From Elymus sibiricus (lineage: Eukaryota > Streptophyta > Magnoliopsida > Poales > Poaceae): DNA of 64,000 nt. The notes beneath the pieces were generated by a model. The model did not search any database. It was not told the DNA's origin and was given only the letters and a program-made list of their open reading frames with translations. The stretch spans positions 542,914,222 to 542,978,221 of the forward strand of contig CM077667.1 of the NCBI GenBank assembly GCA_039707655.1. Direction: 5' to 3'. The translations under genes were made by a program, and so were the position numbers. Shown here piece after piece: positions 1 to 11,150 of this stretch. Each line of letters opens with the position of its first letter. Within the stretch, counting starts at the first letter, position 1.

Positions 1-234
1 GGCGGTGCACCAACTACACAAGTGTTCTAAAAGGTTAACGACTTCATCGTTTTATCTCTCACTGCTAGTTTAGCTCATTTCAAATGCTCTAGAAGTATGA
101 ATTTTATGTATTTATTTTGGTCACTACTATACTTTGGTTTTAATGTGATGATGAACTTCTATTAATTTGGTCACTTCTCTATTTATGATGTTTTGTAATG
201 GCTTTTGATACGCTTAATTATATAATGCACACAG

Positions 235-3200
235 ATGAACCGGCAATGGATGTACGGTGACCGACGGACCTCCGAGTACATTAAGGGCCTGCATAATTTT
301 CTCGAAGTGGCTGAGGCAACCAAGCAGAATGGTTTTATGTATTGTCCATGTACTATCTTTGGGAATACGAAGGATTACTCTAACTCGAGAACCCTTCACG
401 TCCACCTGCTTGAGAAGGGTTTCATGCCACACTATAATGTTTGGACCAAGCACGGAGAAAGAGGGGTTATGATGGAAGACAACGAAGAAGAAGAGGATGA
501 TGACAACTATCCGCCCCCTGAATACGGTGATGCTGCAATGGGGGAAGCTGAAGATCAAGAGGAAGAACCAGACGATGTGCCCGATGATGATCTTCGCCGG
601 GTCATTGTTGATGCAAAGAGACAATGCCAAAGTGAAAGGGAGAAGTTGAAGTTCGATCGCATGTTAGAGGATCACAAAAAAGGGTTGTACCCAAATTTCG
701 AAGATGACAACACAAAGCTCGGTACCACACTGGAATTGCTGCAATAGAAGGCAGAGAATGGTGTATCTGACAAGGCATTTGAAAAGGTGCTGAAAATAAT
801 GAAGAATAAGCTTCCAAAGGACAATTAATTGCCCGACAGTACATACGAAGCAAAGAAGGTTGTCTGCCCTCTAGGATTGGAGGTGCAGAAGATACATGCA
901 TGCCCTAATGACTGCATCCTCTACCGCGGTGCGTACGAGGATTTGAATGCATGCCCGGTATGCTGTGCATTGCGGTATAAGATCAGACGAGATGACCCTG
1001 GTGATGTTGAGGGCCAGCGCACCGGGAAGAGGGTTCCTGCCAAGGTGATGTGGTATGCTCCTATAATACAACGGTTGAAACGTTTGTTCAGAAACAAAGA
1101 GCATGCCAAGTTGATGCGATGGCACAAGGAAGACCGTAAGAAAGATGGAAAGTTGAGAGCACCCGGTAATGGGTCGCAGTGGAGAAAGATCGAGAGAAAG
1201 TGGGGGGACTTTACAGGTGACCCAAGGAACGTATGGTTTGGTTTAAGTGTAGATGGCGTTAATCCTTTTGGGGATCAGAGCAGCAACCATAGCACATGGC
1301 CTGTGACTCTATGTATGTATAACCTTCCTCCTTGGTTGTGCATGAAGCGGAAGTTCATTATGATGCCAGTGCTCATCCAAGGTCCTAAGCAACCCGACAA
1401 TGACATTGATGTGTACCTAAGGCCATTAGTTGATGAACTTTTACAATTGTGGAATGGAAAAGGTGTACGTGTGTGGGATGAGAACGAACAAGACGAATTT
1501 GACCTATATGCGTTGCTGTTTGTAACCATCAATGATTGGTCTGCTCTCAGTAACCTTTCAGGACAGACAAACAAGGGATACCACGCATGCACGCACTATT
1601 TAGATGACACCGATAGTATATATTTGGACAAATGTAGGAAGAATGTGTACCTGTGGCATCGTCGATTTCTTCCGACCAGCCATCAATGTAGAAAGAAAGG
1701 AAAGCATTTCAAAGGTGAGGCAGATCACCGGAAGAAGCCCGCCCTCCATACTGGTGATCACATACTTGATATGGTCAATGATTTACATGTAATCTTTGGA
1801 AAGGGTCCTGGCGGACTATCTGTTCCGAATGACGCTGAGGGACGCGCACCCATGTGGAAGAAGAAATCTATATTTTGGGACCTACCCTATTGGAAAGACC
1901 TAGAGGTCCGCTCTGCAATCGACGTGATGCACGTGATGAAGAATCTTTGCGTGAACCTGCTAGGCTTCTTGGGAGTGTATGGGAAGACAAAAGATGCACC
2001 GGAGGCACGGGAGGACCAGCAACGTGCGCACGAAAAAGACGGCATGCATCCAAAGCAGTATGAAGGTCCTGCCAGCTACGCTCTTACCAAAGAAGAGAAG
2101 GAAATCTTCTTTGAATGCCTGCTCAGTATGAAGGTCCCGTCTGGCTTCTTGTCGAATATAAATGGAATAATAAATATGGCAGAGAAAAAGTTCCAGAACC
2201 TAAAGTCTCATGACTGCCACGTGATTATGACGCAACTGCTTCCGGTTGCATTGAGGGGGCTTCTACCGGAAAACGTTCGATTAGCCATTGTGAAGCTATG
2301 TGCATTCTTCAATGCAATCTCTCAGAAGGTAATCGATCCAGAAATCTTACCAAGGTTAAAGAGTGATTTGGTGCAATGTCTTGTCAGTTTCGAGCTGGTG
2401 TTCCCACCATTCTTCTTCAATATTATGACGCACGTCCTAGTTCATCTAGTCGACGAGATTGGCATTCTGGGCCCTATATTTGTACACAACATGTTCCCCT
2501 TAGAGAGGTTCATGGGAGTCTTAAAGAAATATGTCCGTAACCGTGCTAGGCCAGAAGGAAGCATCTCCATGGGCAATCAAACAGAGGAAAGCATTGGGTT
2601 TTGTGTTGACTTTATTCCTGACCTTAAGCCGATTCGTCTCCCTCAATCGCGGTATGAGGGGAAACTGACTGGAAAAGGCACGCTAGGAGCGAATTCAATA
2701 ATATGTACGGACGGGCATTCTTGATCTCAAGCACACTACACTGTTCTACAGAATTCTACCTTGGTGACCCCGTATGTCAATGAACACGAGAATATTCTGC
2801 GCTCCAAACACCCGGAGCAGTGTGACGACTGGATTACATGTGAACACATCAGGACTTTCGGCAGTTGGTTGCAAACACATCTCATGGGTAACACCACTGT
2901 TGCAGATGAGCTGTACTCGTTGGCCAGGGGACCATCTTCGACTATATTGACTTACACAGGGTACGAGATAAATGGGAATACATTTTACATGATCGCCCAA
3001 GATCAAAAGAGCACCAACCAAAATAGTGGTGTCCTCTTTGATGCAGCAACCAACAGGGGAAATGACACATATTATGGTTACATAGTGGACATATGGGAAC
3101 TTGACAATGGACATGATTTTAAGGTCCCTTTGTTTCGGTGCAAATGGGTCAATCTGTCAGGAGGCGGGGTACAGGAAGACCCGCAGCACGGAATGACAAC

Positions 3201-3537
3201 AGTGGATCTGAACAATCTTGGGTACACAGATGAACCATTCGTCCTAGCCAATGATGTGGCGCAGGTTTTCTATGTGAAGGACATGTCTACCAAACCAAGA
3301 AAAAGAAAAGATAAGGAAGCGAATAGATCATACGATGAGCCAAAGCGCCACATAGTTCTTTCAGGGAAAAGAGACATCGTGGGAGTGGAGGGCAAGACAG
3401 ACATGTCTGAAGATTATGAAAAGTTTCATGAAATTCCTCCCTTCAAAGTGAAGGCTGACCCAAGCACCCTGTTAAACGATGAAGATTATCCATGGTTACG
3501 GCGCAATAAGCAAGGGACACACGCGAAGAAAAAGTGA
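235..3537 (+). pseudogene. TNP2: TNP2-type CACTA transposase, broken by three in-frame stops
   Basis: DDE-type transposase that would cut and join the ends of CACTA elements in the nucleus. The frame is continuous for 1,101 codons except for TAG at 745, TAA at 826 and TGA at 2722. Order of parts: Transpos_assoc-like N-terminus (about residues 1-75, with a CPC motif), a Glu/Asp-rich linker (about 80-125), a zinc-ribbon-like stretch with CPNDC and CPVC (about 220-245), the Tnp2 core with GLSVDGVNPF and GPKQPDNDIDVYL, a DUF4218 region around SHDCHVIMTQLLP (about residue 655), and a DUF4216 region near VPLFRCKWVN (about 960). A splice acceptor, ATGCACACAG, sits just before the ATG. No frameshifts are seen. 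The protein of element B (44546-48112) is a clear homologue. Confidence 0.9.
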
Positions 3538-3615
3538 AGACTTTCTCTCCACAACTATTCTGATGATGGCTTTGATCTAGAATATCACTGCAGTTACATG
3601 TCAAGAAATGAAATT
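3538..3615 (+). other. 3' UTR of the element A transposase
   Basis: Non-coding stretch after the transposase stop that leads into the 339-bp tandem repeat. No polyadenylation signal can be assigned with confidence. Confidence 0.4.
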
Positions 3616-4293
3616 CCTTTTGTAACTGATGAGTTTTCGTCTGAAACCCTGATACTTCGAAAGAGATTGTTCATTTTGTACACGAAGTGCATCCAGTTTT
3701 TGTCGTAACCCTCTCAACTTTTTAGCAGATGCTATGTGGGTGAAATGATGATACCATGCCAACTTTCAACCATTTCAGAGTTCATTTGCAGTGCTTTTCA
3801 ATTCAGGGTCATCTTAGCTCAAAATAAATCATGACATGCATGAAAAATAGCAAATGAAGTCAGAAAAGGTTTGAAAAGTGATGATGTGGCTTTGAATGGT
3901 GCATATTGAATGCATAAAAAGTCTTGAGTTGAAATATGTTTAAAAATTTGAAATCCTTTTGTAACTGATGAGTTTTCGTCTAAAACCCTGACACTTCGAA
4001 AGAGATTGTTCATTTGGTACACGAAGTGCATCCAGTTTTTGCCGTAACCCTCTCAACTTTTTAGCACATGCTATGTGGGTGAAATGATGATACCATGCCA
4101 ACTTTCAACCATTTCAGAGTTCATTTGCAGTGCTTTTCAATTCAGAGTTATCTTAGCTCAAAATAAATCATGAAATGCATGAAAAATAGTAAATGAGGTC
4201 AGAAAAGGTTTGAAAAGTGATGATGTGGCTTTGAATGGTGGATATTGAATGCAGAAAAAGTCTTGAGTTAAAATATGTTTAAACAATTGAAAT
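3616..4293 (+). repeat. Tandem duplication, two units of 339 bp, downstream of the transposase
   Basis: The motif CCTTTTGTAACTGATGAG occurs at 3616 and again at 3955, and the sequence between matches the next unit with few changes. A third copy starts at about 4294 but breaks off after some 15 bases. No coding potential is convincing on either strand. The short minus-strand open frames in both units only reflect the repeat. Confidence 0.9.
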
Positions 4294-4493
4294 CCCTTTG
4301 TAATAGACGTGTTTTTTCCCAAGGTTATTTGTAATAGACGATGCGGTCCGAGATAGACATCTTCCAAAAGATATTTTTATTAAAAACTTTAATAGCAAAA
4401 AGAATATTCATAAAGTATTTTTTGTTAAGAACTTTTAATATGCAAAAAATAACATAAAAAATAGCAAAAATGAACATAGATGCGCTTATATAG

Positions 4494-4550
4494 GGAAAAT
4501 TTGACCTGAAATCAAAGTGAAATTCAGTTTAATTTCAGGTCAAATTTTCC
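4494..4550. repeat. Perfect 19-bp inverted repeat with 19-bp spacer
   Basis: GGAAAATTTGACCTGAAAT (4494-4512) is the exact reverse complement of 4532-4550. With mismatches the pairing extends outward over a further ten or so bases. It sits between the transposase 3' region and the promoter array of the second gene, so it could form a stable hairpin in a read-through transcript or act as a boundary. Function is inference. Confidence 0.85.
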
Positions 4551-4679
4551 GTATAAGGGCATCAATTTTCACTTTGAGAGGAACTCAACAAGGGAGAGAG
4601 GGGCGGGCTTATAAACCGGTGCGAGCGCCCCTCGCTGGGCAAGGTGCGACTAAACTCCCACCATAGCCAGGACCAACCC

Positions 4680-4890
4680 TTTCGTCCCGGTTGGTGGCAC
4701 CAACCGGGACTATAGGGGGGCATTGGTCCCGGTTGGTGGCACCAACTGGGACCAAAGGTCTCTGCTTCCCGCCCTTTGGGCTACTGGAAATTGACCTTTG
4801 GTCCCGGTTGGTGGCACCAACCGGGACTATAGGGGGGCATTAGTCCCGGTTGGAGCCACCAACCAGGACTAAAGGGTGGGCTATATAAGC
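4680..4890 (+). promoter_or_regulatory. Internal palindromic repeat array and TATA box of gene 2, element A
   Basis: Four palindromes of the form tcccggttgg-N-ccaaccggga lie at about 4684-4712, 4724-4756, 4799-4832 and 4839-4876. They match the subterminal motif at the element's right end (10258-10450). A TATA box, CTATATAAG at 4881-4889, follows about five bases after the last palindrome, and a GC-rich leader exon starts just downstream. In En/Spm the subterminal repeats bind the element's own regulator and overlap the promoter. By analogy, which is inference, this is a self-regulated internal promoter. Confidence 0.7.
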
Positions 4891-5511
4891 GGGACTTGGA
4901 AAAATTTCCAAATCCACCTGCAGTTTCTTCTCCTCCTCTCCCCCGACGGCGCCGACGACCACCTCGATGCCGCCAGGCTGCCGGATTTTGCCGTCCCCCG
5001 CTCCCCTGCCCTGACATCGCCGTGGCCGTCGTCGCGCCCTGCCCCTACGTCGTCGTCGCCGTCGCTGTCGCCGCGCCCTGCCCCGCCGCCTTCGCCCTCG
5101 GCATCGTCGGCCTTCTCCTGTCGATTCGCAGCAACGAGGACCTCCCCGGCCGCGCCGTCGACGCCTTAGCAACCGCGGTGAGGCCCCGGTTCTTTTACCC
5201 CTAGCCCCGTCGCCGATCTCCTCTCCTAACCCCGCTAGCCGCCTTGCCCATGAGCTCCTCGCCGCCGGTCGTCACGCCGCCGTGGCTAGAGCTCCTGTGA
5301 CCCCCTTTAGATGCGGCCGAGCATGGGCTATGCCCTAGTGGCCTCAGGCACCGCTCCTGTGGTCCCTAGCGTGGGCACCACCGCGTCCAGAGGTCGCCGG
5401 CGACGAGCATCGCCGCCTGTGTCACCTGCAGGTGGGCCCCGACCGTCAGGTGATTAGCTTAATGCTAATCACCCTGTTAATTAACCCCTGGGTCACTGAC
5501 ATATGGGCCCG

Positions 5512-5642
5512 ACCCTGTTAATTTAATTAACCCCGCTAGTTAATTTAGTTAATTTTAGTTGTTTTAGTTGATTTAGTTAATTTAATTGTTTAGTTAATTT
5601 AGTTGTTTTAGTTGTTTAGTTGTTTTTAGTTGTTTTATCGTC
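5512..5642 (+). repeat. Low-complexity TTAGTT repeat in intron
   Basis: Irregular repetition of 'tagttaattt', 'tagttgtttt' and similar words. It is typical of polymorphic intronic low-complexity DNA and non-coding. Confidence 0.8.
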
Positions 5643-5817
5643 GGTCGTCGGTGACGCAATATGATGTTTAATTAGATGTTTAAATGCTTAGTTGCATAGC
5701 GTAGCCGTTGAGTCGACGATGCCCGGCCCACATCCTCGTCGTCGACTCGGCGCCGGCGACCACCTGCTTGAGAGGCACCATGTCCGGGACTGGGCTCCGC
5801 CTGGCTAGCACTGGGAG

Positions 5818-6123
5818 GTGCTGCCTTCTGGGGCGCCCAGCTTGGTGAGGAATGAGGGTCCCGTCGTCGACCCGGAGGTTCTTTGGTGGCGGTTGCGTGG
5901 ACCACTGTCGATGCAGAGGGAGCCGGCCCCCGCGGAGGTGGTACGTCGCCATGTCAGGGAGGAGGACGAGCACGTCCGACGCTACATGGCTGCATTGGAC
6001 GCCAGGTTCTCCAATACCTGGCAGGTTCTTCAGGGATCTCACCCGAGCTATGATCTTGTCATAGTTCCTTCCCTTTGGGTGTCCACCGCCTGCGCCGCGA
6101 GACGTCAACTATATATGTATTAG
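5818..6123 (+). CDS. Hypothetical 101-residue open frame in the gene 2 leader of element A
   Basis: The open frame is rich in Arg, Val and Glu (for example RRHVREEDEHVRRYMAAL) and ends with TAG at 6121. It may be an extra upstream exon of gene 2. The opposite strand is also open over the same interval because of GC content, so coding is uncertain. No function is proposed. Confidence 0.3.
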   Translation: MLPSGAPSLVRNEGPVVDPEVLWWRLRGPLSMQREPAPAEVVRRHVREEDEHVRRYMAALDARFSNTWQVLQGSHPSYDLVIVPSLWVSTACAARRQLYMY

Positions 6124-6360
6124 TGATATTATATAATACTATTCGATGATGTATTAGTGATATTATATGATCGTATTGTTGCATTGCCTTGTATTGATTT
6201 GCATATATATATATATATATATCTCATGTTTGTATATTGCCATGTTGTATAATATTTGCAGAAACTATGGAACAAAGAGACTTAGAAAAAGAACAGTTGT
6301 TAGGGGATATAATCCGCGCCGGAGGTGATCCCTTGTCGTATCTCAACGACACTGATTATC

Positions 6361-6530
6361 AGGAAGGAGAGGATGACGGCTCCGGTGATCCAACAATGGA
6401 GGAGGAAGGAGATCATGACGGCTCCGGTGACCGAATGCCGGAGGAAGGAGATCATGATCACGGCTCCGGTGACCGAACGGCGAAGGAAGGAGATCATGAT
6501 CACGGCTCCGGTGACCGAACGGAGGAGGGA
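6361..6530 (+). repeat. Coding repeat of 39-42 bp (GDHDHGSGDRT type)
   Basis: AAGGAGATCATGA recurs at 6406, 6445 and 6487, each followed by GGCTCCGGTGACC. The repeat keeps the reading frame and encodes an acidic, His/Gly-rich low-complexity segment. Confidence 0.85.
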
Positions 6531-7967
6531 GCCTCAACTGTTTCAAAGTCCGACGAGGTAAGGAGACGAGGCCCGAAGAAAAGGTTGCGCCCAGATGAAA
6601 GGTTCACGATCACAGAAGTCGCGAAAGATGGCCAACCAATTGCTCCCAAGCCTTCCAAGGACGCATTTGTACATCAGTGTGGAGTTGTTATTAGGGACCA
6701 TGTCTCGATCCACACCCATCAATGGAATAAGAATAATAAGGACCCTGAAGTTTCTTATGTCCATGATAGATTGAAAGATGATCTTTGGACCGAGCTGATG
6801 GCAAATTTCAGCTTACCGCGAGAGGAGGATCCGAATAACCCAGTTATAGAGAGAAAGGTCAAGGCGTTTTCTCTTAAGAAGATCGCATAACTATTCAGGA
6901 ACTGGAAGAAAGAGTTGAACACAAAGTTTGTCGAGAAAGAGGAGACTCCGAAATTCGTCGGTCGATATGAGAAGATAAGAGATCAATGGCCCGAATTTGT
7001 GGCCTACAAGAAATCGGAGAAGGGTAAGAAATGGTCACTGACAAGCAAGAAAAATGCTGCAAGGAAGAAGTATCACCATCACACGGGGTCAGGTGGCTAC
7101 TACAAAGCCCGGCAGTTGTGGGACAAAGCTGAGCAAGACCTGCTTGCTAAGAATGTCCAACCAGCGACATTGCACTGGCCAGATCGTTCAAAGACTTGGT
7201 TCTTCGGGGTTGGGGGAACTTTGGACCCAGAAACAGGGGAGTGTGTTTGGACTGACGAACAACTTGCAATACCCTTCCGGAAGCTTTAGGCAGTAATCAA
7301 GGCAGCACAGGAAGGGACGTTCATTCCCGACAGAGAGAAGGACGAGCTGACAGAGGCCCTCGGGAATCCTGAACACCCTGGACGAACACGAGGCACACCA
7401 GGCTCCGTTCCGTGGAAGCATGGGTTTCCCGACAGCGGTGGTTATAGAAGCCGAGAGAGAAAAAGGAAACAGGAAGCAAGCGAAATGCAGAAGCTCGGTG
7501 CAAGATTAGCAAAACTAGAGGAACTTGAGAGCCAGCGAGCTACCGGCCAACCATTTGAGCGGCACGAAGATCCTTCATTCGACGCTACCCCACCATCTCA
7601 GCGGAGAAGCAGTGTGGCTTCCACGGAGCTCGTTCAGCCTGATTTCACGGCTCCTCGCTACCCAGTGGATAGTATCACGGCGGCTGAACATTGCGAGCTA
7701 ATGATGAAATGCCAGAACCTGACCTTCAAGGCGGCGGTCGGCTCTGTTGTACCTCCTCGAGCTGAGGGAACTTTCCATTGCCGTCCGATTCCACATGGCT
7801 ATGCTGTTGTGACGGTGGATGAAATAATGAATGGATTTGAGCGGCTGGAGCTTGACAACCCTAGAGGTGAAAACGATATTATTCTTTTGGAAAATGCTTT
7901 GAGGAGTACCTTTCTATGGAGAAAAGAGTACATCAAGCTTCCAAACTGGACGCCTCAGCAGACTCCG

Positions 7968-8127
7968 CCTCCTCCTCCTCCTCCGGCGCGTGAGGGCACT
8001 CTGCCTCCTCCGTCTCCTCCTCCGACGCGTCAGGGCACTCCGCCTCCTCCTTCGCCTCCTCCGGCGCGTCAGGGCACTCCGCCTCCTCCGACGCGTCAAG
8101 GCACTCCGCCTCCTCCGGCGCGTCAGC
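7968..8127 (+). repeat. Proline-rich coding minisatellite
   Basis: In-frame repetition of 'cctcctccgacgcgtcag' and 'ggcactccgcctcct' words encodes PPPP-A/TRQGT units. The likely result is a flexible linker between the TNP1-like and protease halves. Confidence 0.85.
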
Positions 8128-9908
8128 AACGGCGGAAGAGAGTCGCCGCCGCCGCTCCAATAGGCGGGAAGAAATTCAAATTTGGTCCAAGCCTCAAGCC
8201 TCTTCCAAAGTTACCATATTAGAGGACTGAAGAGGAACACGATGAAATCAGTGCAGCCAAAGTGAAGGCCCATTTTGCACGGAAAGATCCACCTCCGAAT
8301 GAAACGGTAGATCCGGTGAAAGCGAAGCGAACTCTGCATGCCCTGAAGCGACCACCACAGACTCAGCTATCCAACTATGACCGCATAGTTACTAAGACAC
8401 ATGCTGAAGCGCAGCGGTCGGGAAGTACTTCCAGTGCTGCAAGAGAGAAAAAACGAAGAAGTGGGAAAACAATTCCCCAGCTCGGCGAACAGGAGAAGCA
8501 ATCGTGCCCCCCGCTCAAGGTGTCTAGCGATATCGCTAATCATCCGGTGCTACTGCCAGGTACCACTCTTGATGATTACCTACCCGATGATGTACAATTT
8601 GAAACGGCTGAGGTAGTAGACGACTTTAGATACGAGCACGGGAAGCCTCGCGTCAAACCTGATCATCCTCATCTAACAACGATGATGCAAAAATTGCATG
8701 ACTGGTACATGGAAACCTGCAGGAAGTCCGGGACCGACAGTAAGTTTGTCGGAATTAAAAAAGAGCACGACTTACCTGGAGTCGACCTGCTACCTGTTGA
8801 ATTTGTGGAGGTATTTCAGTTATACAATCAAAAGGCCCTCGACAAACAACTCATGACTTGCTACTGTCTGTAAGTATTACTTCTATAATTAAGTCTCTAG
8901 CTCAGCTCGTTCATTGCATGTATATATAATTATCCTCACTATATTATGCAGATTGAAGATGGTCGAATGCAAAAAAGCACAAATCTATGACATTGGGTTC
9001 ATTAGCCCAAATACCGTAAATGAATGGTTGGTACAAAACGAGGCCAAAGATACCCAGAAGAACTTGCTAGAATCGTTCCTTAGACATCAAAACAAAAGGG
9101 AAATACTCTTTCCTTACAACTGCAATTGAGTGTTACTGTCTTGTGCATATTCGGTTTCGCTTACTCGAGGTTAAGTAATGTAATTGATGATTTATTCGTG
9201 CGCAACTTCCACTATATTCTGCTATCCATTAACCTTGACGGGGCATTAGTAACTGTCTTAGACTCGCTCCGTAAAGATCCCAAGTATTATGCGGACATGA
9301 CTGCAATGCTCCAGAAGTAAGTTCAATCAATACCGGGACCATATCGGCAACTTTCGTTCATTTCCTGATATCAAGTAATCATTTTCTTTGCCTGCCAGGG
9401 TTTGGAAAAAGTTCACCACTATGGTTCCGGGTCTGGAGAAGGAGCTGCGATTTACACACCCCAAAGTAAGTAGTACTAGCTAGTTCCGCGCATCTCTCAT
9501 TGAGTCTAGTTTCATCAATACCATTATCATGCTTGCTTATCAGTTTGATTGAACTCTATTCTCGTAAAGTGCTTGTACTAGGCACCCGGGACTCATTTAT
9601 GTGGATACTACGTATGCGAGTTCATTCTCTACTATACCTCTGAGCGGGGCTTCTCTGAGAAACAATTTGAAGTACGTAAACAATGTTCACAATTTAATTT
9701 TACATATTACCATCAATTGTGTTGAATTTCATTCATATATATGTATTGACCCCCTTCTTTAAATTAGATCTAGCAGATGCGGGATGAACTCCTACCACAT
9801 GATCGCATATGAGCAATTCAAGAGGAATTGGCGGGATTCTTTCTTTACCACGTCATACCTGAACACGGAGAATACCATATGAAATTGCAAATGGATCTTA
9901 GGTGTTAG

Positions 9909-10244
9909 GGATTCCAAGAGATGTTATATTGTACATATGTAGTAGCATCGGATAGATATACGAAAACTTGTTGTTCGATCAAGCACGGAGAAAGAGCTAG
10001 ATGTCACTTCTCTCTATATATGTTCATGACGATCTTGTGTAATTAATGGTTTCCTTCATTTGCTTACTAGCTAGCGTCGAGTTCTCTCTATATGTATAGT
10101 AGCTAGCGTCGACCAAGCACGGAGAAAGAGAGGTCACTTCTCTCTATTAGCTAGCTAACACAATATGAAACCCCTAAATTAACCCTCCAAAACCCCTAAC
10201 CCCCCCCCCCTTTCAAAAAAAAAACCCCAGCGCCTGCGAGCTGC
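9909..10244 (+). other. 3' region of gene 2, element A
   Basis: Non-coding. It contains a short duplicated phrase, GCACGGAGAAAGAG (around 9983 and 10117), and an 11-base C run next to an A run (about 10200-10224), all before the subterminal repeats. Confidence 0.5.
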
Positions 10245-10468
10245 TGACGCGTGGCTGCCTTTTGGTCCCGGTTGGTGTTACCAACCAGGACTAAAGGTCC
10301 TTCTGCCTGGGCGCCCCGCATCGGCCACGTGGTGCCCCTTTTGTCCCGGTTCGTAAGCAAACCGGGACTAAAGGTTTTGGGCATTAGTCCCGATCGTGTT
10401 GTCCCGGTTCCAGAACCGGGACTAAAGGCCCTCTGGAACCGGGACTAGTGCCCTGTTCTCTACCAGTG
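10245..10468 (-). repeat. 3' subterminal repeats and terminal inverted repeat of CACTA A
   Basis: Several palindromic GTCCCGGTT / AACCGGGAC units lie between 10258 and 10450. The end itself reads ccctgttctctaccagtg, whose reverse complement starts CACTGGTAGAGAACAGGG. The same motif class forms the internal array at 4680-4890. Confidence 0.9.
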
Positions 10469-10809
10469 GTAATACATCGAACTCTGCTGGATATATACCG
10501 TTGCAAAGCTAAAGTGCCGAATTCACTATATATTCAAGTAATTAAGCCAAAATCTTATATAATAATAAATTAATAATCAAGAAACCAGACCATATCTACA
10601 TTGCTCGACTAGGCTGTCGTCGTTGTTGCCTACCGTTAACCAATATAACATTGAGATAACATCCATCTAAAAGAAGCCCTTTGATTGCAGCAAGGGCATC
10701 GACCCAACAGCATGCATCGTCCCCATTGTTACGAGGCCGATGCCATGTGAGGTCTTCGTTTTATTGCAGTAGATCACCTCGGCACTGGACACTCTCCCAA
10801 GCTTGCTAA
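10469..10809 (-). other. Probable 3' flank of the DUF295 pseudogene
   Basis: No gene is seen on either strand. The DNA is AT-rich near 10540-10580, then of moderate GC. It follows the minus-strand DUF295 frame and may be its old 3' UTR. Confidence 0.3.
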
Positions 10810-11150
10810 TCAAGTGTTGGAGCTGGGAGCTCTTGGCGCTGAGGGGTGGTTGAGCACCAACACTCTAAAACATGGACCATAATGTCTCTTGATGTGGATC
10901 ATGCTATTGCTCTTTGTAGTAGCTAGACCATGGGGGATTGGAGTAATGGTAAGGTGAGGGGTGAGCCATGTGCCCATCTCATTGTCCCATCCTTGGGCAA
11001 TCGTGTTTTTTAGGTTGTACCTAAACAAACCATGCCTTTCAGGTGTCGGGCAGTTGGCCTTGTCGTTCGAGAAAACAAAGTAAGCTAACCCGCGCTTTTG
11101 ACACGAAGCAATGATGCATCCACGGGAAAACTGTTGGGCCACCCCAGGAA

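Larger units (their letters stand above)
4891..6260 (+). other. 5' leader exon and introns of gene 2, element A
   Basis: A GC-rich, CpG-rich stretch (about 4910-5450) looks like a non-coding or poorly coding first exon. It is followed by intron-like AT-rich DNA that includes a run of TTAGTT/TTTAGTTG-type repeats (5515-5640) and an (AT)n run (about 6204-6222). The acceptor TATTTGCAG ends at 6260. Exact exon ends upstream of 6261 cannot be fixed by eye. Confidence 0.5.
6267..9908 (+). pseudogene. Element A gene 2: TNP1-like protein with C-terminal Ulp1/C48 cysteine protease
   Basis: The ATG at 6267 follows an acceptor ending at 6260. One frame runs to 8871 apart from three stops: TAA 6888, TAG 7287 and TAG 8220. 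Residues about 30-95 are acidic GDHDHGSGDRT repeats, then comes a basic TNP1-like middle, a Pro-rich tract and a linker. Exons then continue through donors at 8872, 9317, 9466 and 9672 into a Ulp1-like domain. The catalytic His is in FHYILLSIN, Asp in VLDSLRKD and Cys in GTHLCGYYVCEF. A further stop (TGA 9810) lies in the last exon, which ends at 9906-9908. The splice pair around 9126/9205 looks mutated. Ulp1 enzymes cleave SUMO in other eukaryotes. The role in CACTA elements is not established. Confidence 0.8.
1..10468 (+). mobile_element. CACTA (En/Spm) transposon A, 3' portion; 5' end lies outside the window
   Basis: The right end is visible at 10468: read on the minus strand it begins CACTGGTAGAGAACAGGGC, a CACTA-type terminal inverted repeat, preceded by inverted copies of a 'tcccggttggt / accaaccggga' motif typical of subterminal repeats. 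Inside are a TNP2 transposase gene (235-3537) and a second gene with a Ulp1-like protease end (6267-9908), both on the plus strand. The base triplet after the end is GTA, but the matching 5' flank is off-window, so the target duplication cannot be checked. All reading frames are interrupted only by single stop codons, so the copy is dead but fairly young. Confidence 0.9.

Noticed and set aside
3819..4367. Two similar minus-strand ORFs of about 70 residues
   Set aside because: They are the same chance frame repeated by the 339-bp tandem duplication. No known domain.
4680..4880. A separate CACTA terminus inside element A
   Set aside because: The subterminal-type palindromes are present, but no CACTG terminal sequence or paired 3-bp duplication is visible there. 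The array is better read as internal.
4840..5172. Arg/Gly-rich open frame on the minus strand
   Set aside because: It overlaps the GC-rich leader exon of element A gene 2. Frames are open on both strands because of composition, and the residues are low-complexity.
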